Positions 17,547 through 26,958 are shown, numbered from the stretch's first letter. The stretch is 64,000 bases of DNA from Aulosira sp. FACHB-615 (GCF_014698045.1 NZ_JACJSE010000004.1:186001-250000), one strand, 5' to 3'. Translations and numbers: made by a program. Notes: generated by a model from the sequence alone, not told the origin.

Positions 17547-18665
17547 ATGCAGAGTAGCTGTTTGAAAACCATGAATCGCTTTTCTGAAAACATTACCCCT
17601 TTTCCAGACGAGTACAGTTTACAAAGAAATCAACTGGCTCAATTGTGTGGTTCTACGCAGCTATTCCGCGATCGCTATATGATATTGCGAATTTTAGGTA
17701 GAGGTGGCTTTGGCATTACCTTTTTAGCCAGAAACGCCCGCTTACCAGGAAGTCCTTTATGTGTAATTAAACAACTCTGCCCAAAAACCACCAGTACCAA
17801 AAGTTGGGAAAAAGCTTGTCAGAGATTTGAACAAGAAGCCAAAACCCTAGCGCAACTTGGTAGTCATTCGCAAGTCCCTATGCTGTTAGACTACTTTGAA
17901 AAAAATGGTGAGTTTTATTTAGTGCAGGAATATGTGCGGGGTTGTACTTTAGCGCGAGAAGTCAGACGTAATGGCGTGAAAACTGAAGCCGAAGTGAAGC
18001 AGTTTTTACAAGAAATTCTGCCGATATTGCAATATATCCATCAAAATCGGGTAATTCATCGAGATATTAAGCCCCAAAACTTGTTGCGTTGTGAAGATGA
18101 CCAAAGATTGGTGATGATTGATTTTGGTGCAGTTAAAGAAAAGTTAGTTGATATTTCTGAAGATTCTGGTTACAAAACAGCAACAACTAATTTTGTCGGG
18201 ACTATGGGATTTGCACCACCAGAACAGTTTGCATTGCGGCCAGTTTACGCCAGTGATATCTATGCAGTGGGGGTCACTTGTCTGTATTTATTAACTGGTA
18301 AAGGGCCTTTAGACTTTGAACATGATACATCCACAGGGGAAATTAGCTGGCAAAAAGAAGTGAATATTAGTGATCACTTTGCCCGGATTTTAGGAAAAAT
18401 GGTGAGGTTTTCCTTAGACGATCGCTTCAAGACTGTAGATGATGTGATTAAAGCATTAAATCTAGAGAAGAATTTACCTAATTTAAGTAACTGTTTAACT
18501 ACAAAACCCCTGCGAACATTCCAGCCTCAACCCGAACCAAAACCAACCCAACAAACATACATTTCACCGACAGCCAAAACTGCGATCGCAATTCGAGAAT
18601 GGAAAGCTAAACTTAACCATAAACAATTGCACCGTCAGTTAAATTCTTACTTAACTTCAGTCTAA
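17547..18665 (+). CDS. Serine/threonine protein kinase
   Basis: About 372 residues from the ATG at 17547; a TTG at 17538 and an ATG at 17571 are alternatives. Hanks-type kinase with glycine loop ILGRGGFGITFLA, catalytic Asp173 in HRDIKPQNLL, DFGAVKE in place of DFG-L, and GTMGFAPPEQ before the activation-segment Glu. The N-terminal segment before the glycine loop (about 40 residues) contains a degenerate lead-in without the C-x-C zinc pair of some relatives. The C-terminal 100 residues are Pro/Gln-rich, with no membrane segment or sensor domain. Targets unknown. Confidence 0.9.
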   Translation: MQSSCLKTMNRFSENITPFPDEYSLQRNQLAQLCGSTQLFRDRYMILRILGRGGFGITFLARNARLPGSPLCVIKQLCPKTTSTKSWEKACQRFEQEAKTLAQLGSHSQVPMLLDYFEKNGEFYLVQEYVRGCTLAREVRRNGVKTEAEVKQFLQEILPILQYIHQNRVIHRDIKPQNLLRCEDDQRLVMIDFGAVKEKLVDISEDSGYKTATTNFVGTMGFAPPEQFALRPVYASDIYAVGVTCLYLLTGKGPLDFEHDTSTGEISWQKEVNISDHFARILGKMVRFSLDDRFKTVDDVIKALNLEKNLPNLSNCLTTKPLRTFQPQPEPKPTQQTYISPTAKTAIAIREWKAKLNHKQLHRQLNSYLTSV

Positions 18666-18691
18666 ATATTAAGCATCTCCCTTATCCCTAA

Positions 18692-20740
18692 ATCTCATCT
18701 CGCCAAAAACGATTGCCTTCAGCATTTGCAGCGCGGATTCCCACTATAGTTGTCATGGTGGATGAACTCGCTGGTGATGGTGCAGGTGCACCCTTTGTGC
18801 GTAATACCAAATTAAAAAATGATTGCGACAGATGGATGACTCAAAAGCTTACCGATCAACCCTTACCCAATCCAAAATCTAAAATCTAAAATCCAAAATG
18901 GTATAAGTTAGCAGAATGGTTGGAACAGCAATTTATTAAACCGTTTGAGACAAATCAATCTCCATTTAAAATTGTGCTGATTCTGGCTGATGCTTCACTC
19001 AGCAATGAAGTTGTGTTGGATAGCTTTTTGAACTCAGGCGATCGCGCTCCTGATAAAGTTTTAATTAGTCAAAGTCGAAGGGAAGAATCTTTTCGGGTGA
19101 CAGGGAGTGATAGAAGAACTGGCTTGAAATACCCAACACTACACATCATGACAAATAGCTACCCCGCCAGTAAACTCACGATTGACTACAGTATTAGGTT
19201 GTCTCCTATTAAACCAGGTCAAAATAGTGATGGTACAGAGCAAACAATTAGACAAGCAATTCGAGAAAAATCAGAAGAAGAAACCCTAACAAATGCCTAT
19301 TTAGAAATCAAGGAAGGGTTACACAAGGGAGCAGAGCAATTGATTTTCTTTGCTCAGGATAAAGCTTTTCTGCGTCAATTACAGGAAAAATTGACTACTG
19401 GTAAAGAAGCTCTCCTAAACAAAAAAGACGTAGAGGTTTTGGATCAAAGTGTATCACCCGATCAGCGATTGACATTAGTCAAGCCGCCACGACGGGATGA
19501 AGTTCGAGTTTTCCTGATGACTTCTTCAGGCGCAAGAGGTGTTTCCTTCCCAAAAACAGATTGCATCATCGCTGCAATTCCCCGATTTAATATTGAAGCC
19601 GCTTTAATGGAAGTCGCCCAATTAATTTACCGTGGTCGAGGAATGTATACACATCCAGAAACTGGAGAAGAAGTTTCTGGAGATAACAAAGCAAGACGGT
19701 TAGTTATGCTCATCAATGATTTCATCATTGAACGAGAGGATATCGACCCTAAAAGACTATGGTTGCGTCAGTCCAGTGATTTATTAACTTTGCTGGTAAT
19801 GTTACGCTCTACAATTCTTACCCGCATTAAAGGTGATGCAGGACTGAATAAAAATAGAATTGCATTTGTACCCGTTGGCTCTGTTGGGGATGAAGAATTA
19901 TTGCGTTTGATGTCTGATGATTTATTAGATTTCTTGCGTGAAGCCAAAGTTTTTATTAGCGATAGTCATCCTCAAGAAGCAAAAGCAATTGTTAAAAGGG
20001 CGGAACAGTTATCTACAAGCATCTTTAAACATTTCGATTTAAGAGGTCAATCATCCGAAAAAAATGCCAAGTCCTATGCAAATTATCAAACCTTACAAGC
20101 TTTAGTGAAAGCTGTGTCTAGGCTTCAGAGTTCTTTACTGCCATCTTTAGATCATGATGCACTAGAGATACCCGATAGTCTAACTTGTATAGGCCCTTTC
20201 TGGATAGAAGATTGGAGCGATCGCAAAACTGAAGAAATATTTAGTTTTGAAGCGTGGAAATCTGATATTAAACAAAATAGCAGTAGTCTTTTAGGCTGTC
20301 TCAAAGAAATTGCTGAAAGCAAGAAATTCAAATTTCCATCAAAACTCAAACGTCCTGCTAACGAACTGTATAAACTTTTGAGTCGGGAACAAGAAGGATT
20401 TGTGATTGAATCTTCCACAATTCAAGCGTTGAAAACCAGAAATATAGTGATTGGCTTACCTCTAGACTATCCCCATTTCTGGAATGAGCAATCAGAGGAT
20501 GATCCCCGCCAACAAGTATTACAAGATCCGCAAGCCTGGAGAAGTGCGCTAGGACGTTCTCTAACTCCTCAAGGCTTAGTCATCCCTGTAGTCCCTCACT
20601 ATCGCACATTTCCTTGGGTAGCTGTGGCAGGTAGACGGATTTTTACACAATTAGAAACAGTGTTTAGCGATCGCTACTTTATGGCATCCAATGAACTCAA
20701 TCTTCTCAATACCATTCTGCTAGAAGATGAAGCAGAGTAA
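18692..20740 (+). pseudogene. Broken helicase-type ATPase gene
   Basis: The frame from 18692 reads RQKRLPSAFAARIPTIVVMVDELAGDGAGAPF, a helicase-like stretch, hits TAA at 18887-18889, then resumes in the same frame (NPKWYKLAEWLEQQF...) through 20740. The stop lies inside a short repeat of AAAATCT/AAAATCC units (about 18869-18900). The 606-residue open part (from TTG 18920) carries superfamily 2 C-terminal motifs: SSGARGVSFPKTD (motif V region) and QLIYRGRG (motif VI). No Walker A or DEAD box remains between the kinase stop and 18692, so the N-terminal ATPase lobe is lost. A translated 606-residue remnant is possible but would lack ATPase function. Confidence 0.75.
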
Positions 20741-20763
20741 AATTCTTAGACAATTGAGAAGAG

Positions 20764-21405
20764 TTGAATTTCAGGAGCAAGCATCTGTCTTTACAATTTA
20801 TCAATGTCCCCCCGGCTAGTTCTCAACCCCCGGTTGGCTTAATTGTGGCTTTGCACGGTTGGGGTGCTAATGCTGAGGATGTCGCATCTTTATTACCTTA
20901 TTTCCAGTTACCGAATTACCAGTTTGTGTTTCCCAATGCACCTTATCCCCATCCTTATTCTGCTGTGGGTAAGGCGTGGTATGACTTGCGAATGGAAAAT
21001 ATGTATGAGGGTTTAGCTGAAAGTCGGCAATTACTCACTGACTTTTTGCAATCTTTAGAAAGCAGCACAGACGTACCTTTATCACGGACGATTTTGTGTG
21101 GCTTTTCTCAAGGTGGGGCGATGACTTTAGAAGTGGGTTTAAAGTTACCCCTGGCTGGTTTAGTGGTGATGAGTGGATATTTACATCCTGATGCAGTACC
21201 AACAGAACAGAAGGATATTCCGCCGACTTTAGTGATGCACGGTACTCAAGATGAAGTTGTGCCATTGCAAGCAGCCTTAAAAACGCGGGAAATCTTACAG
21301 TCTCTAGGCTTTAGCGTAGATTACCGGGAATTTGAGGCGGGGCATGAAATTAATCTGCAAATGTTAGAAGCGTTACGAAATTTTGTTTTAAAGACAATTG
21401 GGTAG
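20764..21405 (+). CDS. Alpha/beta hydrolase, phospholipase/carboxylesterase family
   Basis: 213 residues with a TTG start at 20764; no better start lies before the conserved N-terminus. The catalytic serine is in GFSQGGAM (near 119), Asp in HGTQDEVVP (near 163), and His in AGHEI (near 195), the triad of the small serine esterases related to carboxylesterase 2 and acyl-protein thioesterase. The oxyanion-forming LHGWGANAED is near residues 30-39. Cytoplasmic, no signal peptide. Substrate unknown. It begins 23 bases after the helicase remnant. Confidence 0.87.
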   Translation: MNFRSKHLSLQFINVPPASSQPPVGLIVALHGWGANAEDVASLLPYFQLPNYQFVFPNAPYPHPYSAVGKAWYDLRMENMYEGLAESRQLLTDFLQSLESSTDVPLSRTILCGFSQGGAMTLEVGLKLPLAGLVVMSGYLHPDAVPTEQKDIPPTLVMHGTQDEVVPLQAALKTREILQSLGFSVDYREFEAGHEINLQMLEALRNFVLKTIG

Positions 21406-21558
21406 CGTTAAATACAAATTTTTTACAATTATGGTAAAAATCATGCAAATTTTTACGAAAGAAATGCCGTCTAATGAGTAATATAGATTGGGTGGTTGCG
21501 TCAAGCGCAACTTTACCCAAGCTGGATGCAAATGCTGCATAAGGGAGGGGCAAGCATT

Positions 21559-21771
21559 ATGAAGACTCTAGGCATTTCCAGAAATGAAATTGCTGCCATG
21601 ACCGCAGCAGATGTGGAAGACTTAGCTACGCGTCTGGAACTTGATAATTATAGCAATGCTTTTGAAGGTTTGAACGATTGGCATCTACTCCGAGCGATCG
21701 CCTTTCAGCGTCCAGAATTAGTGGAACCCTATATCTACCTCTTAGATTTAGAACCTTACGATGAAGCTTAG
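21559..21771 (+). CDS. Small conserved cyanobacterial protein (DUF2555-like)
   Basis: 70 residues from the ATG at 21559, which is preceded by a very strong AAGGGAGGGG site; the longer frame upstream was rejected. Sequence MTAADVEDLATRLELDNYSN and the end HLLRAIAFQRPELVEPYIYLLDLEPYDEA look like the DUF2555 family found across cyanobacteria; I base this on memory of the family and not on a search. Acidic, all-helical, soluble. It lies just ahead of coaBC on the same strand, a possible co-transcribed pair. Confidence 0.75.
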   Translation: MKTLGISRNEIAAMTAADVEDLATRLELDNYSNAFEGLNDWHLLRAIAFQRPELVEPYIYLLDLEPYDEA

Positions 21772-21799
21772 ATGAAGTATGAAGTATGAAGTATGAAGT
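21772..21799. repeat. ATGAAGT heptad, four copies
   Basis: Four tandem ATGAAGT units between the small gene and coaBC. They create an in-frame ATG (21793) upstream of the real coaBC start, which explains the longer open frame there. Confidence 0.9.
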
Positions 21800-21834
21800 G
21801 TGAAAATAACTTCAGCCTTCATATTTTTTTTCTG

Positions 21835-23067
21835 ATGTCTAATCTTCAGTCTCCCAGCGAAAAACGCAACAACAGGGTTCTTATTTGTGTAGGCGGCGGT
21901 ATCGCCGCCTATAAAGTTTGTGAGGTGGTTTCCACTCTATTTAAAAGTGGGGTGGAAGTTCGCGTAATTCTCACCCGTTCAGCGCAAGAATTTATCACGC
22001 CTCTGACTTTAGCGACTCTCTCCCGTCATCGGGCTTATACAGATGATGATTTTTGGCAACCAACTCACTCTCGTCCGTTGCATATTGAGTTGGGAGAATG
22101 GGCAGATTTAATTGTAATTGCACCTTTAACAGCGAATACCTTAGCTAAGTTAACCTACGGGATGGCGGATAATTTGCTGACAAATACGGTGTTAGCTTCG
22201 ACTTGTCCTGTATTATTAGCGCCTGCGATGAATACGGATATGTGGGAACAGTTAACGGTGCAGCGCAATTGGCAGCAATTGTTAACAGACAGCCGCTATC
22301 ATGGGATGAGTACAGCATCGGGGTTACTGGCGTGCGATCGCATTGGTGCTGGTAGAATGGCGGAACCAGCAGAAATTGTCACCCGTGTTCATTCTTTATT
22401 ACATACTGGCGGTAAGCGAGATTTAGTTGGTAAACGTATATTAATTAGTGCTGGGGGAACGCGGGAATATCTCGACCCAGTAAGATTTATTGGTAATCCT
22501 TCTACGGGTAAGATGGGTTTGGCGTTGGCACAAGCCGCATTACATCGTGGTGCAAATGTGACTTTAGTACATGGTGTAGCTAGTTGGGATGTACCTTTGG
22601 GTGTGCAAGCTATACCTGTGATTTCAGCCGAGGAAATGCAGCAGGTAATGTTGGAATATTTACCGAATGCTGATTTGATTGTGATGTCAGCAGCTGTGGC
22701 TGATGTCAAGCCTAAAGATTATAGTAGCGAGAAATTGCCTAAGCGATCGCTCCCCCAAGCTTTACCTCTAGAGTCTGTACCTGATATCGTTGCCCAATTA
22801 GCACAACTCAAACAAGCACATCAGTTATTAATTGGTTTTGCTGCACAGTCGGGAGATATCATCACACCTGCAAAGGAAAAGTTGCAGACTAAGAAATTAG
22901 ATGTGATTGTTGCTAATCCTATAGATCAACCGGATAGTGGTTTTGGGAGTAACAACAATCAAGCCATATTTTTAGATGGGCAGAATCATCAGTTAGAAAT
23001 TGCCCATTGTTCTAAGTTGGAAATGGCGCATCATCTATTTGATTTTGTGATGAGTCGAGTTGCTTGA
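21835..23067 (+). CDS. coaBC: Bifunctional phosphopantothenoylcysteine decarboxylase / phosphopantothenate-cysteine ligase
   Basis: 410 residues from ATG 21835. Makes 4'-phosphopantetheine for coenzyme A in two steps. The N-terminal flavoprotein CoaC domain has VCVGGGIAAYK-like start, active-site His in HIELGEWAD and the PAMNTDMW substrate-recognition motif (about 130-137). The C-terminal CoaB domain begins near residue 200 with RILISAGGTREYLDPVRFIGNPSTGKMG, then ends with VANPIDQPDSGFGSNNNQ. CTP-dependent in bacteria. Complete and ordinary. Confidence 0.95.
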   Translation: MSNLQSPSEKRNNRVLICVGGGIAAYKVCEVVSTLFKSGVEVRVILTRSAQEFITPLTLATLSRHRAYTDDDFWQPTHSRPLHIELGEWADLIVIAPLTANTLAKLTYGMADNLLTNTVLASTCPVLLAPAMNTDMWEQLTVQRNWQQLLTDSRYHGMSTASGLLACDRIGAGRMAEPAEIVTRVHSLLHTGGKRDLVGKRILISAGGTREYLDPVRFIGNPSTGKMGLALAQAALHRGANVTLVHGVASWDVPLGVQAIPVISAEEMQQVMLEYLPNADLIVMSAAVADVKPKDYSSEKLPKRSLPQALPLESVPDIVAQLAQLKQAHQLLIGFAAQSGDIITPAKEKLQTKKLDVIVANPIDQPDSGFGSNNNQAIFLDGQNHQLEIAHCSKLEMAHHLFDFVMSRVA

Positions 23068-23109
23068 TTTTTATCTGCGTCCATCTGCGTTCATCTGCGG
23101 TTAATTATT

Positions 23110-23226
23110 AACATCTTTTACCTCACGCAAAGGCGCATACTTCGACTTACCTCGACTTCTCCTGACGGAGACGCTACGCGAACGCTCGGTACAAGTCGCT
23201 CAGTAAGCAAAGGCGCAAACAGTTAG
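23110..23226. repeat. Nested dispersed repeats
   Basis: TCACGCAAAGGCGC is interrupted by about 85 bases containing CGGAGACGCTACGCGAACG, then resumes as GCAAAGGCGCAAAC. The inner motif recurs at about 26745; the outer motif recurs at 16594, 12569, 55018 and 63526. One repeat appears to have inserted into another. Confidence 0.75.
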
Positions 23227-23248
23227 AGAAAGTTTGTTTAGTAAGCGG

Positions 23249-23872
23249 TTATTTTTTTGCTTGAATCACTTGTAAGCTACCGCCTGCATATAATTGTGTC
23301 TTCTCTACTTTGAAGCCAATTTCCTTTAATAACTCTGGTAAATCGGTTTTGATTAACTCCCAAGCTGTTTCTGTTTCAAATAATAGTAAAAACACTGAGA
23401 CCCCAGGCCAAAATATGGGATTATTCGGTGCATGAAAATCGACTAATGTAAACACACCGCCTGGTTTTAGGACTCGATAAACTTCTTGCAGAATTTGTCG
23501 TAATTGTGCAGTGTGCATTTCATGTAATGCGGCGCTGGTATGTACCACATCAAAAGAATTCTCCGCAAAGGGCATATTTTCAGCAAAAGCTTCTATATAT
23601 GAGGCTTCCGGGACATTTTGTCTAGCCCTTTGCAAAGATTTTGGTGAGGCATCTAATCCTGTTACATTTTGTGACATTTTTACTAAAAACTGTGTAGATT
23701 GCCCACTACCACAACATAAATCTAATACCTGAGTATCTGAATGAATTGTTAAGCCTTGTAAGGCAAGTTGGCGAAAACGGCTTTCTCCACCGACGCTGAT
23801 AGCTGCTACGCGGGAAATAGCATCATATAACCATTGATAGCGGTAACTTAAATCTCGTAAAATTGTGGCCAT
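23249..23872 (-). CDS. Class I SAM-dependent methyltransferase
   Basis: 207 residues. SAM-binding motif I is VLDLCCGSGQST (about 50-61), motif II acid in TGLDASP, motif III near EAFAENMPFAENSFDVVHTSAALHEM, and post-motif VLKPGGVFTLVDFH. Resembles UbiE/COQ5-like small-molecule methyltransferases; the substrate is not clear. The N-terminal ILRDLSYRYQWLYDAISRVAA segment is a helical cap. Divergent from hemH with about 93 bases between the starts. Confidence 0.87.
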   Translation of the reverse strand: MATILRDLSYRYQWLYDAISRVAAISVGGESRFRQLALQGLTIHSDTQVLDLCCGSGQSTQFLVKMSQNVTGLDASPKSLQRARQNVPEASYIEAFAENMPFAENSFDVVHTSAALHEMHTAQLRQILQEVYRVLKPGGVFTLVDFHAPNNPIFWPGVSVFLLLFETETAWELIKTDLPELLKEIGFKVEKTQLYAGGSLQVIQAKK

Positions 23873-23965
23873 TGCACCGTTCCTGACTGTTAAGCTTTAT
23901 ATTTAATAAAGATATATTGTTAACATTAGTAAAAAATCTGAAAAGGTTGGGGGAAAATAACTGCT

Positions 23966-25132
23966 ATGGGTCGTGTAGGCGTTTTATTACTCAATCTCGG
24001 TGGCCCCGATAAATTAGAGGACGTTGGGCCATTTTTGTTCAATTTATTTTCTGATCCCGAAATCATTCGCCTACCATTTCGCTGGTTGCAAAGACCCTTA
24101 GCTTGGTTTATTGCCTCCCGGCGCGTGAAAACATCCCAAGAAAATTATAAACAAATTGGTGGTGGTTCTCCTTTGCGGCGAATTACAGAAGCCCAAGGAG
24201 AAGCTTTAAGAGAACAGTTGAGTGATTTGGGTAAAGAGGCTAACATCTATGTGGGTATGCGGTACTGGCATCCTTATACAGAAGAAGCGATCGCCCAGCT
24301 TACCCAAGATGAAATTGACAAACTGGTAATTCTGCCTCTTTATCCGCAATTTTCTATCAGTACCAGTGGTTCTAGCTTCCGGTTATTAGAAAAACTTTGG
24401 CAAGAAGACCCCAAACTGCAAAATCTTGAATACACCGTCATTCCTTCTTGGTATAAACAGCGCAACTATCTCAAAGCAATGGCGGAACTCATCGCCCAGG
24501 AAATAGACCAATGTCCTAACCCTGATGATGTACATATCTTCTTTAGCGCCCACGGTGTACCAAAAAGCTATGTAGAAGAAGCAGGCGACCCCTATCAGCA
24601 AGAAATTGAGGAATGCACATACTTAATTATGCAAACCCTCAATCGTCCGAATGCTCACACTTTGGCTTATCAAAGCCGTGTCGGCCCTGTAGAATGGCTA
24701 CAACCTTATACAGAAGATGCGTTGAAGGAATTGGGCGCACAAGGGATACAAGATATCGTGGTTGTACCCATCAGTTTTGTCTCCGAACACATCGAGACAC
24801 TGCAAGAAATTGACATTGAATATCGAGAAATCGCTGAAGAAGCCGGAATTCACAACTTCCGTCGCGCACCTGCACCTAATACTCACCCAGTGTTTATTCG
24901 CGCCTTGGCTGATTTAGTCATTGAAGCACTGGAACAACCCAACTTCAAGCTGTCACAAGCAGCCCAAATGAAAAAAAGGGTGAAGATGTATCCCCCAGAA
25001 AGTTGGGAATGGGGTATGACTACCAGTGCAGAAGTTTGGAATGGTCGAATTGCGATGTTAGGTTTTATTGCTTTAATTATTGAGTTAGTGACTGGTCATG
25101 GTTTATTACACATGATTGGACTTTTGCAATAA
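23966..25132 (+). CDS. hemH: Ferrochelatase with C-terminal chlorophyll-binding-like helix
   Basis: 388 residues. Inserts Fe(II) into protoporphyrin IX to make haem. Conserved features: GVLLLNLGGPD start, catalytic His in FFSAHGVPKSYVE (near 195), and acid in SFVSEHIETLQE (near 275). The region after about 325 carries a linker and a CAB/HLIP-type helix (WNGRIAMLGFIALIIELVTG), the extension present on cyanobacterial and plant FeCh; it helps dimerisation and carotenoid/chlorophyll handling at the thylakoid. Preceded by a ribosome site in GGGGG/GAAAAT. Confidence 0.96.
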   Translation: MGRVGVLLLNLGGPDKLEDVGPFLFNLFSDPEIIRLPFRWLQRPLAWFIASRRVKTSQENYKQIGGGSPLRRITEAQGEALREQLSDLGKEANIYVGMRYWHPYTEEAIAQLTQDEIDKLVILPLYPQFSISTSGSSFRLLEKLWQEDPKLQNLEYTVIPSWYKQRNYLKAMAELIAQEIDQCPNPDDVHIFFSAHGVPKSYVEEAGDPYQQEIEECTYLIMQTLNRPNAHTLAYQSRVGPVEWLQPYTEDALKELGAQGIQDIVVVPISFVSEHIETLQEIDIEYREIAEEAGIHNFRRAPAPNTHPVFIRALADLVIEALEQPNFKLSQAAQMKKRVKMYPPESWEWGMTTSAEVWNGRIAMLGFIALIIELVTGHGLLHMIGLLQ

Positions 25133-25164
25133 AACAGGGGCTAGGGGCTAGTACCGCTACGCGG

Positions 25165-25258
25165 AAGTCAAAAGTTAAAAGTTAAAAGTCAAAAAGCTTA
25201 GATCACAAGCTTTTAACTAACTTGAAATAGTATCTTTATTTCCGTCGTGTTGTACTAG
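25165..25258 (-). mobile_element. Degenerate MITE-like element, family D, copy 3
   Basis: Read on the minus strand it begins CTAGTACAACACGACGG, then AATAAAG and a TTAAAAGCTTGTGAT segment, resembling the copies at 26671 and 51555. The distal end merges with AAAAGTT heptads. Similarity is partial, so this is a tentative call. Confidence 0.35.
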
Positions 25259-25328
25259 AAAGGAATATTTTTTGGAAAGTCCTTTAATTCCTACTCCCTA
25301 CTCCCTATTCACCACTCCCTAATTGACC

Positions 25329-25907
25329 ATGTTTAAAACATTAGTTTTCTACGGTTCCTACAGGAGCGATCGCCAGGGCATCAAAGCTGCTAAATTCATC
25401 ATTGATCAACTCCAGCAAAGAAACCATGAGGTGATTTTTGTTGATGCGAAGGAATATGACTTTGGCATCTTAGATCGGATGTATAAGGAGTATAATCCTG
25501 GTCAGGCTCCGGCAAAGATGACAGAACTGGCAGAACATATCCGCACCGCCGATGGTTTTGTGGTGATTACCGGAGAATACAATCATTCCATTCAGCCAGG
25601 GTTGAGTAATCTGATGGATCATTATCTGGAAGAATACTACTTCCGTCCGGCGGGAATTGTTTCTTACTCGGCTGGTGGCTTTGGCGGAGTCCGCGCCGCT
25701 ATACAGTTACGCTCGTTTCTAGGGGAGATGGGAATGGTAACTATTTCAACTATGTTTGCCATTTCTAAAATTGGCAACTCTTTAGATGAATCAGGTACTC
25801 CCCAAGAAGCAAGTTTAACCAAGAAATTTGGTCAATTTTTAGATGAATTGGAATGGTACGAAGAAGCGTTACAACGCCAACGCCGAGAAAAAGGCACTCC
25901 GTACTAA
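25329..25907 (+). CDS. NADPH-dependent FMN reductase family protein
   Basis: 192 residues from ATG 25329 (a TTG six bases upstream is less likely). Flavodoxin-like fold: phosphate-binding FYGSYRSDRQG (near 6-16), FVVITGEYNHSIQPGLSNLMDH (near 78-99) and SAGGFGGVRAAIQLR (near 120). Reduces FMN, quinones or azo compounds with NAD(P)H. The exact substrate is unknown. Stand-alone gene after a repeat-rich spacer. Confidence 0.87.
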   Translation: MFKTLVFYGSYRSDRQGIKAAKFIIDQLQQRNHEVIFVDAKEYDFGILDRMYKEYNPGQAPAKMTELAEHIRTADGFVVITGEYNHSIQPGLSNLMDHYLEEYYFRPAGIVSYSAGGFGGVRAAIQLRSFLGEMGMVTISTMFAISKIGNSLDESGTPQEASLTKKFGQFLDELEWYEEALQRQRREKGTPY

Positions 25908-25929
25908 TTGAGTGATTCCAAGTAAAATA

Positions 25930-26529
25930 TCATAATGTTGCTGCTAATTCTTTTAAGCGCAGATGTCCGTCTCGAAATACTGACCAACCGTCTCCGACTA
26001 ATACTGTTTCCACCTTGCTTAATTGTGCCAGTCTGCGGATAGAAGCGATCGCCGCTACTGGATCAAGTAACTTTTCTTTTGCCAAAGTAGTTAAACTCCC
26101 GGCTGTATGCGCCCGGATTAAATCACCCGTAATTAAGGTAGTCTCTTCTAATAGTAGTGCTAATTCGCCCGGAGTCTTGGAACCTTGGAGTTCAATAATC
26201 TTTAATCCAGGGACAAACTCATCACCATCAGACAACCAGCGATCGCAAGCTATCGGGAAAACCTCTTTTTCGGCTGCGGGGGCCGCAATTTTAGCATAAG
26301 TTTGCACAGCAATTTCCTTGGCTGATCTCACATGCTCCGAGTTTGTGAGTATAATCCAATCCACACCACCCAGAGATTCCAGATGATTCCAATCGTGGTT
26401 AGATAAAGCTACAGGGTCAATTAAGATATTGCCATCTGGACGAATCCAGGCAATCCCATTGAAATCAATATTTCTTGCAGGATTGAAAGTAGACCAGCCA
26501 TATAAATCGGGACGATGTAGTGATTTCAT
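25930..26529 (-). CDS. MBL-fold-like protein with degenerate metal site
   Basis: 199 residues with the layout of a metallo-beta-lactamase fold: NILIDPVALS start, VDWIILTNSEHVRSA at the place of the metal motif, LVGDGWSVFRDG at the end. The normal H-x-H-x-D-H motif is replaced by N-S-E-H-V-R, and GDLIRAHTAG stands where a metal-ligand Asp would be followed by its context. So the enzyme is likely inactive or uses a different site. Cytoplasmic. Convergent with the FMN reductase. Confidence 0.7.
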   Translation of the reverse strand: MKSLHRPDLYGWSTFNPARNIDFNGIAWIRPDGNILIDPVALSNHDWNHLESLGGVDWIILTNSEHVRSAKEIAVQTYAKIAAPAAEKEVFPIACDRWLSDGDEFVPGLKIIELQGSKTPGELALLLEETTLITGDLIRAHTAGSLTTLAKEKLLDPVAAIASIRRLAQLSKVETVLVGDGWSVFRDGHLRLKELAATL

Positions 26530-26958
26530 AATGATTCTGGTACTTTACCTTCAATAAATAGTCAATTAAGTGGGTTGCATCAATAATGTATCAGTAATTT
26601 TGTCTGGAGTCCAAACTGAAATTGTATTTTAATCTGACTCACAAGCTGATTTGCTTTTAAGTTGCACACTCTAGTACAAGTCGGCGTAAATAATAAAGAC
26701 CACACTTTGACCATACAGTGGTTGAATCTCGACACTTCTCCTACCGGAGACGCTACGCGAACGACAAGCTCAGTGCATCGCTTCGCTCGACTACCGCGAA
26801 GCCGAAACTCAGTTACCATAAGGAATTGCTAAAAGGCTTGTAGTATCACTTTCTTTCTTTTTCTTTTTGACTCTTGACTTTTGCCTTGTTGTACTAGGAA
26901 TCGAGACTGTCATTGGTCATTTTTTCCACTTTGATCAAACTACACCTGAATTATTTGT
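26530..26958. other. 429-bp spacer dominated by a repeat element
   Basis: Almost half is occupied by the family D element at 26671-26897. A 79-codon open frame on the minus strand (26580-26819) runs across the element and its nested palindromes and was judged not to be a gene. Promoter boxes for the thioesterase were not clear. Confidence 0.55.
26671..26897 (+). mobile_element. MITE-like element, family D, copy 2 with nested insertion
   Basis: Starts CTAGTACAAGTCGGCG and ends CCTTGTTGTACTAG, an inverted repeat of about 9 bases with extra similarity inside. Compared with the 97-bp copy at 51555-51651 it carries about 116 extra bases (26703-26818) flanked by a directly repeated ACCA (26699-26702 and 26815-26818). 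The insert contains GGAGACGCTACGCGAACG and other GC-rich palindromes. Confidence 0.65.

Noticed and set aside
18713..18889. Short intact gene before the helicase remnant
   Set aside because: The sequence continues in the same frame after the stop and resembles helicase, so a broken single gene is the simpler view.
26580..26819. 79-codon minus-strand frame
   Set aside because: Lies over a MITE-like element and nested palindromes; similar frames arise at other copies.
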